A DNA stretch of 64,000 nucleotides from Gordonia sp. SID5947 (GCF_009862785.1 NZ_WWHU01000001.1:3844001-3908000), one strand, 5' to 3'. Numbered from the stretch's first letter, positions 34,891-45,144 are shown. The notes: generated by a model from the sequence alone, not told the origin. Numbers and translations are program-made.

Positions 34891-37341
34891 TCACCCCGGC
34901 AGCTGGATCACCACCGGCCCGACACCCGGGACCTGCACCGTCGTCTCCGTGGGACCCCGGTCGTCCTCGTCGCGACGGCCGTTGCTGACGTAGATCGTCA
35001 CCACGCTGCCCGGCATGGCCGAATCCGACGGCGCGGTGAAGACCACCGTGCCCTGGGGCCGGTTGCTGTCGACATCGAGCTGGTTCACCTTGAACCCGGC
35101 CTGCTGCAGTCGGGATGTCGCGGCGCTCGCCGGGAGGCCACTGACCGACGGGATCCGGCCGCGGTCGTTGCCCGCCATGAATCGCGGATCGGTCGGAGGC
35201 AGACGCACCGGTCCGAACTTGGTGGCCACCGGCTTTATCGCCTGGTACCAGGTCCGGGCGGGTTCCATGCCGCCGTAGAGGTTGCCGTCGTAGCACTGCC
35301 GCAGCGGGCTGCTGCAGATGCCGGTCGGGTTCGGGCCGTCGTTGTAGACGTAGGACGACCCGGCGATGTTGTTGGTGAAGCCGAGGAACGCCGAGGAGCG
35401 GTGGGCCTCGGTGGTACCGGTCTTGCCGGAGACCGGCAACGTCCAGCCCGCCGACCCGGCCGCACCGGCGGACGTGCCGCCGCCCTTGTCGTCCTGGCTG
35501 AGACCGTTCGCGAGGGTGTTCGCGAGGCCTTCCTCGACGGCCTGCTCACAGGACGGAGGGGTGAACGGGACAGCGGTCAACGCCGGCTTCCCGTCGGGGC
35601 CCAGCACCGGATTCCCGTACTGGTCGCGCTTGATACGGCTGATCGAGGCGATCGGGTTCGGCGGGCACCACGTGCCGCCGGACGCGAGGGTGGCCGCCAC
35701 ATTCGAGAGCTCGAGCCCGTTGATGGGCAGCGGCCCCAGCGTGAACGAACCGAAGTTGCCTTCCTTCACGTAGGTGGCCATGCTCTTGTCGCCGTAGCCC
35801 GACGAACCGGGCACCGTGTAGGACCGCAACCCCAGACGCACCGCCATGTCGACCGCGGGCTTCACCCCGACCTGCTGCAGGAGCTTCACGAACGCCGTGT
35901 TGGGGGACTGGGCGAGGGCCTGCGTCACCGACATCGAGGCGGGGTACTTGCCGTCGTTCTTGACGCAGTACGAATTGGCCGGGCAGCCGTTGGTGCCGCT
36001 GCTGTTACCCATGCCCTCGACGGCCACGAAGCCCGGCACCGGGATGTTGGAGCCGACGCCGAGACCCTTTTCCATGGCGGCCGCGGTGGTGAAGATCTTG
36101 AACACCGATCCGGCGCCGTCGCCGACCATCGAGAACGGCTGCGGTTGCACGGTCTCGCCCTTCTTCAGGTCGAGTCCGTAGTCGCGACTGGAAGCCATCG
36201 CCAAGATGTCGTGGGATTTCTTGCCGGGCCGGATCGCGCTCATCACGTCGGCGACGCCGTCGGAATCCGGGTTCGCCTGTGCTTTGACGGCCCGTAGCGT
36301 CGAGCGCTGCACATCCGGGTCGAGCGTCGTGCGGATCACATAGCCGCCGCGCTTCACCGAGTCACGGGACATCCCGTTCTCGGCGAGGAACTGCAATGCG
36401 TAGTCGCAGAAGAAACCGTCGTTGTTCGCCGCGATGCAGCCCTGGGTGGGGGTCTGCGGGTTGGGCACCACGCCCAGTGGCTTAGCCTTGGCGGCCACGA
36501 GCTCGGCCCGTCGCTCGGGGAAGTTGTCGATCATGGTGTCGAGGACGGTGTTCCGGCGCTTGGTGGCGGCCTCCGGGTTGGTGTACGGGTCGAGCGCGGA
36601 GCTCGACTGCACCATGCCGGCCAGCATCGCCGACTGCTCGACATTCAGATCCTTGGCGTGCTTGCCGAAGTAGGTCTGTGCGGCGGCCTCGATGCCATAC
36701 GCGTTGTTGCCGAAGGGCACCACATTGAGGTACCGGGTGACGATCTGCTTCTTGGCCTCCTGTTTGGCCGCCGCGTCGTCGAGGCCCTTGTCGCGCTTTG
36801 CCTGATCGGTCAGCGACTGTTCCATCGTCAGCGCCATCCGGACCTCGCGCAGCTTGCGTGCCGGAGTGGTCTCGATCGCCGCCTGGCGGTCGGCCTCGGT
36901 GCGTGCGAGCACCAGGAGTTGATAGTTCTTGATGTACTGCTGGTCGAGCGTCGATGCGCCCTGCTGGACCTCGCCCGACGACGAGTTCTTGAGGGCGGCG
37001 CGGATGGTGCCCTTCCAGTCGACGCCGTCGTGTTCGAGGAAGCGACGGTCCTCGATCGAGATGATCGCGCGGATCATGTCGGGCGAGATGTCGTTGTAGC
37101 CGACCTGATAGCGGTACTGGTCGTAGAGCACCGCGATCGGCGTCCCCGCCGCGTCGGTCATCGTGGTGACCTCCGGGAGGGTGCCGTTGAGCAGCTCCGA
37201 TGAGACATTTTCGACGGCGGAGGCGGCGCGGTTGGAGACCACGCCCATACCGCTGGCGACCGGGTACAGCAGGCCTGCCACCAAGACACCGGCCAACAGG
37301 CAGGCTCCGGCGAGCGGCCACAGCTTCTTCGAGATCGACAC
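34891..37341 (-). CDS. ponA2: Bifunctional class A penicillin-binding protein, PonA2-like
   Basis: 816-aa membrane-anchored peptidoglycan synthase. Order: TM helix (about 8-30); glycosyltransferase motifs ISIEDRRFLEHDGVDW, QGASTLDQQYIKN, RKLREVRMALTME and PFGNNAYGIEAAAQTYFGK; transpeptidase SxxK (AGSVFKIFTTAA), SPNTAFVKL and SGKTGTTEAHRS; and a C-terminal PASTA domain (PSVSGLPASAATSRLQQAGF). It polymerises and cross-links peptidoglycan. The GTG start precedes SISKKLW. Divergent from whiB4 over a 346-bp region, as in Rv3682/Rv3681c. Confidence 0.93.
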   Translation of the reverse strand: MSISKKLWPLAGACLLAGVLVAGLLYPVASGMGVVSNRAASAVENVSSELLNGTLPEVTTMTDAAGTPIAVLYDQYRYQVGYNDISPDMIRAIISIEDRRFLEHDGVDWKGTIRAALKNSSSGEVQQGASTLDQQYIKNYQLLVLARTEADRQAAIETTPARKLREVRMALTMEQSLTDQAKRDKGLDDAAAKQEAKKQIVTRYLNVVPFGNNAYGIEAAAQTYFGKHAKDLNVEQSAMLAGMVQSSSALDPYTNPEAATKRRNTVLDTMIDNFPERRAELVAAKAKPLGVVPNPQTPTQGCIAANNDGFFCDYALQFLAENGMSRDSVKRGGYVIRTTLDPDVQRSTLRAVKAQANPDSDGVADVMSAIRPGKKSHDILAMASSRDYGLDLKKGETVQPQPFSMVGDGAGSVFKIFTTAAAMEKGLGVGSNIPVPGFVAVEGMGNSSGTNGCPANSYCVKNDGKYPASMSVTQALAQSPNTAFVKLLQQVGVKPAVDMAVRLGLRSYTVPGSSGYGDKSMATYVKEGNFGSFTLGPLPINGLELSNVAATLASGGTWCPPNPIASISRIKRDQYGNPVLGPDGKPALTAVPFTPPSCEQAVEEGLANTLANGLSQDDKGGGTSAGAAGSAGWTLPVSGKTGTTEAHRSSAFLGFTNNIAGSSYVYNDGPNPTGICSSPLRQCYDGNLYGGMEPARTWYQAIKPVATKFGPVRLPPTDPRFMAGNDRGRIPSVSGLPASAATSRLQQAGFKVNQLDVDSNRPQGTVVFTAPSDSAMPGSVVTIYVSNGRRDEDDRGPTETTVQVPGVGPVVIQLPG

Positions 37342-37687
37342 ACGGACAGGATACGTGTGATGCGCAGAACAACGTCCGACCGTCGCGCACGGGGGGTCGC
37401 GCGCGGCGAGCGGCGCAGGTGACCTGCACAGATATCACTTGTTTGGACGATGGTGCCATTTTCTTTGCTCCAGGGGTTGCGCTCCCATGCACAGATCCTT
37501 AAATTGAGTGCAGAATGTGACTCACTTAACATTCCCGTGGGGATGTGAAGCGCAGCCGCGTTGCAGGAGCCCTGATCAGTGCAAATGCTCCTGCTGGAGG
37601 GCCACATTCACGGTCAGGGACGTCGGAGTCGCGGCAAGAAGCGCAGTGACGACCCGGCGGGACACAACGACAGACAGGGGTCGGCGG
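37342..37687. other. Divergent regulatory region between ponA2 and whiB4
   Basis: 346-bp gene-free stretch holding promoters for both divergent genes. The nonamer TGCACAGAT occurs twice, near 37425 and 37489. No clear dyad operator or riboswitch was recognised. Confidence 0.4.
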
Positions 37688-38002
37688 ATGGCGATTGCGG
37701 CAGTTTCCACCGGAGATGACGCTCGGTTGATGTGGGTGTCACAAGCTCGATGCCGGGGAGGAAACCCCGACGACCTGTTCGTCCGCGGAGCGGCCCAGCG
37801 CAAGGCCGCAACGATCTGCCGGCACTGCCCGGTGCAGCTCGAATGTGGTGCCGATGCCCTCGACAACCGGGTCGAGTTCGGAGTCTGGGGCGGCATGACC
37901 GAGCGGCAGCGGCGGGCACTGCTACGGCAGCATCCCGAGGTCACGTCCTGGGCGGCCTTTTTCGACGCCCAACGACGTCGGCAGCGCGCCGACGCGGTGT
38001 GA
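37688..38002 (+). CDS. whiB4: WhiB-family iron-sulfur regulator (WhiB4-like)
   Basis: 104-aa WhiB/Wbl protein. Four Cys ligands are visible: ARCRGGNPDDLF (first) and CRHCPVQLECGADAL (CxxC then C after five residues). They are followed by the GVWGGMTERQRR turn and a basic C-terminus (RRRQRAD). WhiB4 binds a [4Fe-4S] cluster, responds to O2/NO and binds DNA in its oxidised form. Identification as WhiB4 rests on synteny with ponA2 and the two ATPase genes. The ATG at 37688 has GGGGTCGG upstream. Confidence 0.9.
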   Translation: MAIAAVSTGDDARLMWVSQARCRGGNPDDLFVRGAAQRKAATICRHCPVQLECGADALDNRVEFGVWGGMTERQRRALLRQHPEVTSWAAFFDAQRRRQRADAV

Positions 38003-38033
38003 CCCACCGACGGACAACAGTCGCACGACAACT

Positions 38034-38061
38034 GATGGCCGGCCCTTCGGGGCCGGCCATC
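38034..38061 (+). terminator. UUCG-tetraloop terminator after whiB4
   Basis: Perfect 12-bp stem (38034-38045 and 38050-38061) capped by a TTCG tetraloop, 31 nt after the whiB4 stop. Very stable; no clean T-tract follows, only GTCGTGTT. Confidence 0.75.
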
Positions 38062-38118
38062 GTCGTGTTCGTGATCGTCGTGTTCGTGATCGTCGTGTTG
38101 GTGATCGTCGTGTTCGGG
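38059..38118. repeat. 15-bp tandem repeat, four copies
   Basis: Four consecutive 15-bp units, the first two identical (ATCGTCGTGTTCGTG), the third and fourth with one or two changes. The array starts on the last bases of the terminator hairpin and ends 28 bp before the stop of the convergent ATPase gene. Confidence 0.75.
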
Positions 38119-38146
38119 AGATCCGCTGTGCGCGCAGCCGTGTGTG

Positions 38147-39265
38147 TCAGCCGCGGCTGACGATCTGTTCGGCGACGGCACGCAGCGCGGTCGCGTCGGC
38201 AACCTCGAAGGGCAGCGACGGGACGCCGACGATCGGCACGGCCGGATGCGACGCGGTGAACCGCTGCAACAGATGGAGTTCCCGCTTGCCCGTCGCCGCG
38301 CGCTCGGAGTGGATCTCGAGGACCCCGCGGGTCAGTTCGTCCTCGACGGTCTCGAGGGCCGCCCGGGCAGACGACTCCGAGATCGACGTCAGATTCGGAT
38401 GGGTGCGGTTGAGGATCAATCCCGCGAGAGGCATCGACTCCTCCGACAGTCGGTCGACGAAGAATGCCGCCTCACGCAATGCGTCCGGTTCGGCCGCCGC
38501 GACCACCGCGAACTGGGTGCCCGGCTGCTTGAGCAGCTCGTAGGTCCTGAGCGCCCGATCCTGGAAGCCGCCGAACATCGAGTCGAGCGATTGCACGAAC
38601 GTCGCGACGTCGCGCAGCATGTCGCCGCCGATGATGGTGGAGACGCCGCGCATCGCCAGGCTCATCGCGCCGGTCACCATCCGGCCGACCCCGCGACCAC
38701 CGCCGACGAGCACCTTCATCAAGCGACCGGACAGGAACGACCCGAGCCGCTGCGGTGCGTCGAGGAAGTCGAGTGCGTTCCGCGACGGTGGGGTGTCCAC
38801 GATGATGAGGTCCCAGTGGTTCCGCTCGAGCAGTTTGCCGAGCTTCTCCATCGCCATGTACTCCTGCGTCCCGGAGAACGACGACGCCATCGTCTGATAG
38901 AAGGAGTTCTCCATGATCGCCGCCGCGCGATCGGGCGAGGAGTACTCCAGCACCATCTCGTCGAAGGTGCGTCGCATGTCGAGCATCATTGCGTCGAGCG
39001 AGCCGGTGGCCTGGCGGCCCGAACCGTTCGCGGCCCCGATGTCCACCGGCTGCGGGTCGTTGGTGAGCTCGGACATGCCCAGTGACTGGGCCAGTCGGCG
39101 AGCCGGGTCGATGGTGAGCACCGCGACCGTCCGGCCCTGTTCGGCGGCATACAGGGCCATGGCGGCTGCGGTGGTGGTCTTGCCGACCCCGCCGGCGCCG
39201 CAGCAGATGACCACACGGGTGGCGGGATCGGTGAGCACCGAGCCCATCTTCAGATCCAGCGGCAT
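38147..39265 (-). CDS. ArsA/GET3-type anion-transporting ATPase (Rv3680-like)
   Basis: 372-aa P-loop ATPase with the deviant Walker [22 protein letters not shown] and a [15 protein letters not shown] segment typical of the ArsA/Get3 fold. [16 protein letters not shown] is the Walker B/switch region. Its ATG directly abuts the stop of the upstream ATPase, as expected for a two-subunit complex. M. tuberculosis Rv3679/Rv3680 form such a pair that has been linked to tolerance of glycerol-derived metabolites (recalled). Confidence 0.9.
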   Translation of the reverse strand: MPLDLKMGSVLTDPATRVVICCGAGGVGKTTTAAAMALYAAEQGRTVAVLTIDPARRLAQSLGMSELTNDPQPVDIGAANGSGRQATGSLDAMMLDMRRTFDEMVLEYSSPDRAAAIMENSFYQTMASSFSGTQEYMAMEKLGKLLERNHWDLIIVDTPPSRNALDFLDAPQRLGSFLSGRLMKVLVGGGRGVGRMVTGAMSLAMRGVSTIIGGDMLRDVATFVQSLDSMFGGFQDRALRTYELLKQPGTQFAVVAAAEPDALREAAFFVDRLSEESMPLAGLILNRTHPNLTSISESSARAALETVEDELTRGVLEIHSERAATGKRELHLLQRFTASHPAVPIVGVPSLPFEVADATALRAVAEQIVSRG

Positions 39266-40291
39266 CTAGGCACCTGCCTTCTGCAAGAGGTTGGCGAGCT
39301 CGTAGATCGCCCCGAGGTCGATGCCGTCGCCGAGGGTCGGCAATTCCAGGGTGGGCAGTTCGACGTCGTCGAGCTGCGCCTTGGCAATCTGCTGTGCCTG
39401 CAGCCTGGTCGCGTGCTCGATCGTCTCGGTGAGTAGACCGGCAAGGTCCTCGTCGGAGGCGTGCATGCCGGCCTCGGACAGGTGTTCGAGCACGCGCGGC
39501 GCGTCGATCCGGCCCTCGGCGATCTCGTCGATGTACCCGGCAGGCAGGTGGGTCTTGCTGACGCGGTTGATGATCAGCGTGCCGATGGTGAGGTTCTTCT
39601 CACGGAGTTCGTCCACCGCCTCGACCGTCTCCTGGATGGGCATCGCCTCGAGCAGCGTGACCAGATGGATCACCGTGTCCTCGGAGTGGAGCAGTTTCAC
39701 CACGCCGTCGCTCTGGTTGCGGATGGGGCCGGTCTTGGCGATGTCGGCCATCGCCTTGGTGACGTCGAGGAAGTTGCCGATCCGACCGGTCGGCGGGGCG
39801 TCGACGACGACCGCGTCATAGACGCGTTTGCCCTGCTTGTCCGTGTGGATGATCCGCTCTTTGATCTTGCCGGTGATGAGAACGTCCCGGAGACCCGGGG
39901 CGACGGTGGTGACGAAGTCGATCGCACCGATGCGCTTCATCGCACGGCCGGCGAACCCGAGGTTGTAGAACATGTCGAGGTACTCGAGCAGGGCGTGCTC
40001 GATGTCGAGGGCCAGCGCCGAGACCTCGCCGCCGCCCGAGGCGGTGGCGATGCGGGTGTCGTTCGGCGGCAGGGGAGGAATGTCGAAGAGTTGCGCGATG
40101 CCTTGTCGGCCTTCGCATTCGACGAGGAGGACCTTCTTGCCGTCGGCGGCCAGGGCGAGGGCGAGGGCGGCAGCGACGGTGGTCTTGCCGGTACCTCCCT
40201 TACCGGACACGAAGTGCAGGCGGGCGCGCTCGGCGGACTCTGGCCATTCGTTCGCGTGCCCGGCGTCGTCGGACGGTGTTTCGTTCACCAC
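39266..40291 (-). CDS. ArsA/GET3-type anion-transporting ATPase (Rv3679-like)
   Basis: 341 aa. HFVSGKGGTGKTTVAAALALAL (deviant Walker A, about 28-50), LLVECEGRQGIAQLFDIPPL and DAVVVDAPPTGRIGNFLDV (about 165). It is the first gene of the ATPase pair and immediately precedes its partner. It is divergent from the DUF4177/RidA genes over 43 bp. Confidence 0.9.
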   Translation of the reverse strand: MVNETPSDDAGHANEWPESAERARLHFVSGKGGTGKTTVAAALALALAADGKKVLLVECEGRQGIAQLFDIPPLPPNDTRIATASGGGEVSALALDIEHALLEYLDMFYNLGFAGRAMKRIGAIDFVTTVAPGLRDVLITGKIKERIIHTDKQGKRVYDAVVVDAPPTGRIGNFLDVTKAMADIAKTGPIRNQSDGVVKLLHSEDTVIHLVTLLEAMPIQETVEAVDELREKNLTIGTLIINRVSKTHLPAGYIDEIAEGRIDAPRVLEHLSEAGMHASDEDLAGLLTETIEHATRLQAQQIAKAQLDDVELPTLELPTLGDGIDLGAIYELANLLQKAGA

Positions 40292-40334
40292 CGCATCACC
40301 ATATCGACAACACTCAACCCGTTAGGGTGGGTCC

Positions 40335-40499
40335 ATGAGTGAAGTGACCGCGTGGGAGTACGTGACCGTGCCATTGCTGACGCACGCCACCAAGCAGATC
40401 CTGGATCAGTGGGGCGCCGACGGCTGGGAGTTGGTCAGTGTGCTGGCCGGTCCGACCGGTGAGCAGCACGTCGCCTACCTGAAGCGTCCGAAGGGTTGA
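40335..40499 (+). CDS. Small DUF4177-type protein (54 aa)
   Basis: 54-aa protein reading MSEVTAWEYVTVPLLTHATK and DQWGADGWELVSVLAGP, the compact alpha/beta pattern of DUF4177. Such a small gene (Rv3678A) occupies the same place in M. tuberculosis by recollection. It ends 5 bp before the RidA gene and is probably cotranscribed with it. Function unknown. Confidence 0.75.
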   Translation: MSEVTAWEYVTVPLLTHATKQILDQWGADGWELVSVLAGPTGEQHVAYLKRPKG

Positions 40500-40504
40500 C
40501 GCCG

Positions 40505-40978
40505 ATGGCAGGTACATGGACGCAGCGTCTTGCCGAGCTCGGCGTCGAACTGCCTCCGGTGGTGTCTCCGGTGGCGAGCTACGTACCGGCCGTCCGGACC
40601 GGGAACCTCGTCTACACCGCAGGTCAGCTACCGATCGTCGCAGGTGAGCTCGACGTCGCGGGCAAGGTTCACGAGGGTGCCGAGGGTGTCGTCAGTCCCG
40701 AGCAGGCCAACGCCGCCGCACGTCAGTGCGCTCTGAACGCGCTGGCCGCCGTCGACGGTCTCGTCGGCATCGACTCGGTGGTGCGCATCGTGAAGGTCGT
40801 GGGTTTTGTCGCCTCCGCGCACGGTTTCACCGGTCAGCCCGGCGTGATCAACGGCGCGTCCGACCTCCTCGGCGAGATCTTCGGCGAGATGGGTGTCCAT
40901 GCGCGTTCGGCTGTCGGTGTGGCCGAGTTGCCGATGGGCGCGCCCGTCGAGGTCGAGCTCATCGTCGAGGTCGCCTGA
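40505..40978 (+). CDS. RidA/YjgF-family deaminase (Rv3678c-like)
   Basis: 157-aa RidA-fold protein. The NLVYTAGQLPIVAGELDVAG segment and ARQCALNALAAVDGLVGIDSVVRIVKVVGFVAS are typical. RidA enzymes hydrolyse reactive enamine/imine intermediates to ketoacids; this longer subclass has less certain activity. The ATG at 40505 is 5 bp after the upstream stop. Confidence 0.88.
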   Translation: MAGTWTQRLAELGVELPPVVSPVASYVPAVRTGNLVYTAGQLPIVAGELDVAGKVHEGAEGVVSPEQANAAARQCALNALAAVDGLVGIDSVVRIVKVVGFVASAHGFTGQPGVINGASDLLGEIFGEMGVHARSAVGVAELPMGAPVEVELIVEVA

Positions 40979-41005
40979 TCCGGTGACCCGCCGGATCGAT
41001 TTCGC

Positions 41006-41785
41006 TTGTGTCGGCTCGGTCCGCTGGTGGACGTCGCCGTCCTGATCGCGGCGGCTGCCGCGGCCGGCTGGGTGGACGCCGTGGTCGGGGGCGGTGGCCT
41101 CGTCCTCATACCGGCGATGCTCATCGTGTTCCCGGGGCTGGCCCCGGCGACCGCGCTGGGCACCAACAAGCTGGCGGCGGTGTGCGGGACCGCGTCGGCG
41201 GCGGTGGCCTATGTCCGTCGGCTGCGTATCGACGTCGGTCGCCTCGTCCCCGTCTTCGTGAGTGCACTGGCGTTCTCGGCGCTCGGCGCGTACACGGCCA
41301 GTCGACTGCCGGAGGCCGTGTTCACGCCGATCGTGCTCGGCCTGCTGGTCGTGGTCGGGCTGTTCGTCGCCCTCAACCCCGGGTTCGGTTCGGGTCTCGG
41401 GGTCTCTCGGCCGCGGTGGTCGGTGATCCTCGGGCTGGTGCTCGCCGGTGTGGTGATCGCCTTCTACGACGGCGTGATGGGTCCGGGGACCGGGACCTTT
41501 CTGATCATCACCCTCACCGCGCTGGTGGGGACAGGTTTCCTGGAGAGCTCGGCAATGGCCAAGGTGATCAACACCGGCACCAATCTCGGCGCTCTGGCGG
41601 TCTTCGCGTGGCAGGGAAACGTCATGTGGCTGTTGGGAATCGGCCTCGCCGTCGCGAACATCGCGGGCGCACAGATCGGCGCACGCATGGCGATCGGCCG
41701 AGGGAGTGCGTTTGTCCGGTGGGTGCTGCTGGCAGTGGTGGTGGTGATGGTCGCCAAGCTCGGATATGACCTGGTCGCTGATTGA
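41006..41785 (+). CDS. TauE/SafE-family membrane permease
   Basis: 259-aa hydrophobic protein with 7-8 TM helices and two internally similar halves. GGGLVLIPAMLIVFPGLAPATALGTNKLAA is the family's first conserved motif and MGPGTGTFLIITLTALVG the second. Members export sulfite, sulfoacetate or organosulfur ions. Start uncertain: TTG 41006 or GTG 41027. It is inserted here relative to the Rv3678c-Rv3677c order of M. tuberculosis. Confidence 0.88.
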   Translation: MCRLGPLVDVAVLIAAAAAAGWVDAVVGGGGLVLIPAMLIVFPGLAPATALGTNKLAAVCGTASAAVAYVRRLRIDVGRLVPVFVSALAFSALGAYTASRLPEAVFTPIVLGLLVVVGLFVALNPGFGSGLGVSRPRWSVILGLVLAGVVIAFYDGVMGPGTGTFLIITLTALVGTGFLESSAMAKVINTGTNLGALAVFAWQGNVMWLLGIGLAVANIAGAQIGARMAIGRGSAFVRWVLLAVVVVMVAKLGYDLVAD

Positions 41786-41807
41786 CACCTTCGTACTCGA
41801 CTGCAGT

Positions 41808-41852
41808 GTGAGCGGGGCGTCGCGACGATTATTGTCGTGAGCGCCCGCTCAC
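41808..41852 (+). terminator. Hairpin terminator after TauE gene
   Basis: Outer stem GTGAGCGGG paired with CCCGCTCAC (one bulged base, then GCG/CGC) enclosing a smaller CGAC/GTCG stem, 23 nt after the permease stop. Confidence 0.5.
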
Positions 41853-41892
41853 GCCGAGGCTGTGTACGGTGACAGCTACCCGTGGCGACGGT

Positions 41893-41967
41893 TGCGGCGA
41901 TGACTGCTTGTGGCAGTGACTGTTTGCGGGGCACGACTGTTGCGGGGGCGACTGTCTGCGGGCGACA
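41893..41967. repeat. Degenerate 16-bp tandem repeat
   Basis: Four and a half units with rough consensus TGCGGGGNNGACTGTT (41893, 41909, 41925, 41941, partial at 41957), ending just before the Shine-Dalgarno of the NfeD-like gene. Units 3 and 4 are the most similar. Confidence 0.6.
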
Positions 41968-41978
41968 AGGGGGTGCAC

Positions 41979-42181
41979 GTGATCGGGACGACAGGGGTGG
42001 TCACCCTCGCCATCGGGGCGGGGAGTCGCTCGGCGAGGTGGAACTCGCGTCGGCCGGTGGCACCGAACGCTTTCTCGCCGTAGCTGCGATGCCTCTCGAC
42101 GTGGACGAGACGATCTTGGTGATCGGCGTCCGGCCGGGTCGCGTGCTCGACGTCGAGCGCTGGCTGCCGATGCCGACCTGA
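41979..42181 (+). pseudogene. Small NfeD-like OB-fold protein, frameshifted
   Basis: GTG at 41979 behind AAGGGGG (5 nt spacing). The first frame gives IGTTGVVTLAIGAG; the second frame continues GESLGEVELASAGGTERFLAV and ILVIGVRPGRVLDVERW to a stop at 42181. This is the beta-rich pattern of an NfeD C-terminal OB domain of about 68 aa. The frames join if one G is added at 42020-42023 (GCGGGGAG). NfeD-like proteins usually sit next to SPFH/flotillin genes, as here. Either decay or a sequencing indel. Confidence 0.6.
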
Positions 42182-42321
42182 CCGGGTCCGCGGCGGCTTT
42201 CCACCTCCTGTCGTCCAGGCGAACGACACGTCGGAACCGCGCCGTAGCATGAGCCGTCCAAGCTGTGAACACCGTGCGCGCACAGACGCATCGGGTGTCA
42301 CGACGACTGAGGAGGGCCACC

Positions 42322-43434
<1,113 letters not shown>

Positions 43435-43442
43435 CCCCCGAC

Positions 43443-43466
43443 GTCACCGAGATCGTGCTCGGTGAC
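43443..43466 (+). terminator. Short hairpin after the SPFH gene
   Basis: Perfect 9-bp stem (GTCACCGAG / CTCGGTGAC) with a 6-nt loop, 8 nt after the SPFH stop and 32 nt before the next start. Confidence 0.45.
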
Positions 43467-43498
43467 CTGGACCACTGCCGTCGGCGACGCTGTGGGTA

Positions 43499-44344
43499 GT
43501 GTCGGATGACATGACCGACAACGGAAGTGACGACACGGGGCCGGCGCCGGCCCACCCCGCCTACGGCGTGGTTCGGGAGGTCACCCCGTTCGCGTCGGTG
43601 CTGCTGTGCAACAACCCGGGAAACATGGAGCTCGACGGCACCAACACGTGGATTCTGCGGGCACCCGGACATGCCGAGTGTGTTGTTGTCGACCCGGGCC
43701 CGCCGAACAAGAAGGGCCACGTCAAACGCATTGCCGAGCAGCCGGGTATCGCATTGGTGTTGATCTCGCACCGACATTTCGACCACACCGGGGCCATCAA
43801 GCGTCTGCGGAAACGTGTCGACGCACCGGTGCGGGCGCGGTCGTCGAAGTTCTCCCACGGGGCCCCTGCGCTGGCCGACCGGGAGGTCATCGAGGTGGCG
43901 GGGGTGCGGATCACCGTGCTCGACACACCGGGTCACACCGGCGATTCGGTGAGTTTCCTCGTCGAGTGCGACGGCCAGCGCGCCCTTCTCACCGGCGACA
44001 CCATCCTCGGCAGTGGTACCACCGTCATCGATCCGTCCGACGGCACGCTGCGGGACTATCTGAACTCTCTCAACCGGATCATCGTCGAGGGAGAGGACGC
44101 CGTCTTGCTTCCCGCGCACGGCCCCGACCATCCCCAGGTTGGTCCGGTGGCGCGCTACTACAAGGCGCACCGCGAAGAACGGATCGATCAGATCGTGGCC
44201 GCGCTCGATGAGCTCGGTGTATCGGCCAAGGACGCCAAGCCGATGAAGGTGGTCCGCAAGGTCTACGCCGACGTCGACAAGAAGCTGTGGCCGGCCGCAC
44301 GGATGTCGGTCAAGGCGCAGTTGGAGTATCTGCGGGGGCGGTGA
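43499..44344 (+). CDS. MBL-fold hydrolase (Rv3677c-like)
   Basis: 281-aa metallo-beta-lactamase-fold enzyme: ISHRHFDHTGAIKRL (metal motif HxHxDH in variant HRHFDH), LDTPGHTGDSVSFLVE, ALLTGDTILGSGTT and LLPAHGPDHPQ, with a C-terminal winged-helix-like extension. Similar to LACTB2-type hydrolases. A GTG at 43499 or an ATG at 43511 may be the start. It is next to the crp gene, as in Rv3677c/Rv3676. Confidence 0.9.
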   Translation: MSDDMTDNGSDDTGPAPAHPAYGVVREVTPFASVLLCNNPGNMELDGTNTWILRAPGHAECVVVDPGPPNKKGHVKRIAEQPGIALVLISHRHFDHTGAIKRLRKRVDAPVRARSSKFSHGAPALADREVIEVAGVRITVLDTPGHTGDSVSFLVECDGQRALLTGDTILGSGTTVIDPSDGTLRDYLNSLNRIIVEGEDAVLLPAHGPDHPQVGPVARYYKAHREERIDQIVAALDELGVSAKDAKPMKVVRKVYADVDKKLWPAARMSVKAQLEYLRGR

Positions 44345-44459
44345 CCCTTCGTGGCTCGCTTCGCTCGCACCTCAGGGGACGGGAGTGACTGCTCCCTGAG
44401 GAGTGAGCGGCGGCACCTACTGCTCCCTGAGGAGGGAGCGAAGCGAGCGTCACGAAGGG
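44345..44459. repeat. REP-like palindromic intergenic element, copy A
   Basis: The stretch between the MBL and crp stops begins CCCTTCGTG...TCGCTTCGCTC and ends with its near-complement GAGCGAAGCGAG...CACGAAGGG, forming a long imperfect hairpin. A 16-bp direct repeat (ACTGCTCCCTGAGGAG at 44388 and 44419) lies inside. About 60 bp of it resembles 52722-52784. Confidence 0.7.
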
Positions 44460-44469
44460 CGCCGAGAGA

Positions 44470-45144
44470 TCACCGCGCGCGACGCGCCAGACGCTCGGAG
44501 TCGGCGATGAGCACGCTCTTGCCCTCGAGGCGGAGCCAGCCGCGCTGTGCGAAGTCTGCGAGCGCCTTGTTGACCGTCTCGCGGGACGCGCCGACGAGCT
44601 GCGCGATCTCTTCCTGCGTGAGGTCGTGGGTGACGCGCAGTGCGCCGCCCTCCTGGGTGCCGAAGCGCTGCGCGAGCTGCAGGAGCTGTTTGGCCACACG
44701 TCCCGGGACATCGGTGAAGATGAGGTCCGCGAGGTTGTTGTTGGTCCGGCGGAGGCGGCGTGCGAGCACGCGCAGAAGCTGCTCGGCGATCTCGGGGCGG
44801 TCCTTGATCCACGCGCGCAGGGCGTCGCGGTCCATCGAGACCGCGCGGACCTCCGTGACCGTGGTGGCGGACGACGTCCGCGGCCCCGGGTCGAAGATCG
44901 ACAGCTCGCCGAACATGTCCGACGGCCCCATGATCGTCAGCAGGTTCTCGCGACCATCAGGAGAGCGACGCCCGACCTTCACCTTGCCCGACAGGATGAT
45001 GTAGAGCCGATCGCCCGGCTCACCCTCGTGGAAGATCACGTGGCCGCGAGGGAAATCGACCGGTTGAAGCTGCTTGGTCAGCGCTGCGACGGCCGAGGGC
45101 TCGACACCCTGGAATATGCCAGCCCGCGCCAGTACGTCCTCCAC
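44470..45144 (-). CDS. crp: Crp/Fnr-family regulator (GlxR / Rv3676-like)
   Basis: 224-aa cAMP-receptor-type global regulator. The cyclic-nucleotide domain has [17 protein letters not shown], the phosphate-binding cassette [19 protein letters not shown], then a dimerisation helix and a C-terminal winged helix ([27 protein letters not shown]). In actinobacteria GlxR/Crp controls hundreds of genes including acetate and carbon metabolism through TGTGA-N6-TCACA sites; one such site precedes acsA in this window. Confidence 0.93.
   Translation of the reverse strand: MEDVLARAGIFQGVEPSAVAALTKQLQPVDFPRGHVIFHEGEPGDRLYIILSGKVKVGRRSPDGRENLLTIMGPSDMFGELSIFDPGPRTSSATTVTEVRAVSMDRDALRAWIKDRPEIAEQLLRVLARRLRRTNNNLADLIFTDVPGRVAKQLLQLAQRFGTQEGGALRVTHDLTQEEIAQLVGASRETVNKALADFAQRGWLRLEGKSVLIADSERLARRAR

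Noticed and set aside
38059..38118. CRISPR-like array
   Set aside because: Units are contiguous 15-mers without spacers; it is a simple tandem repeat.
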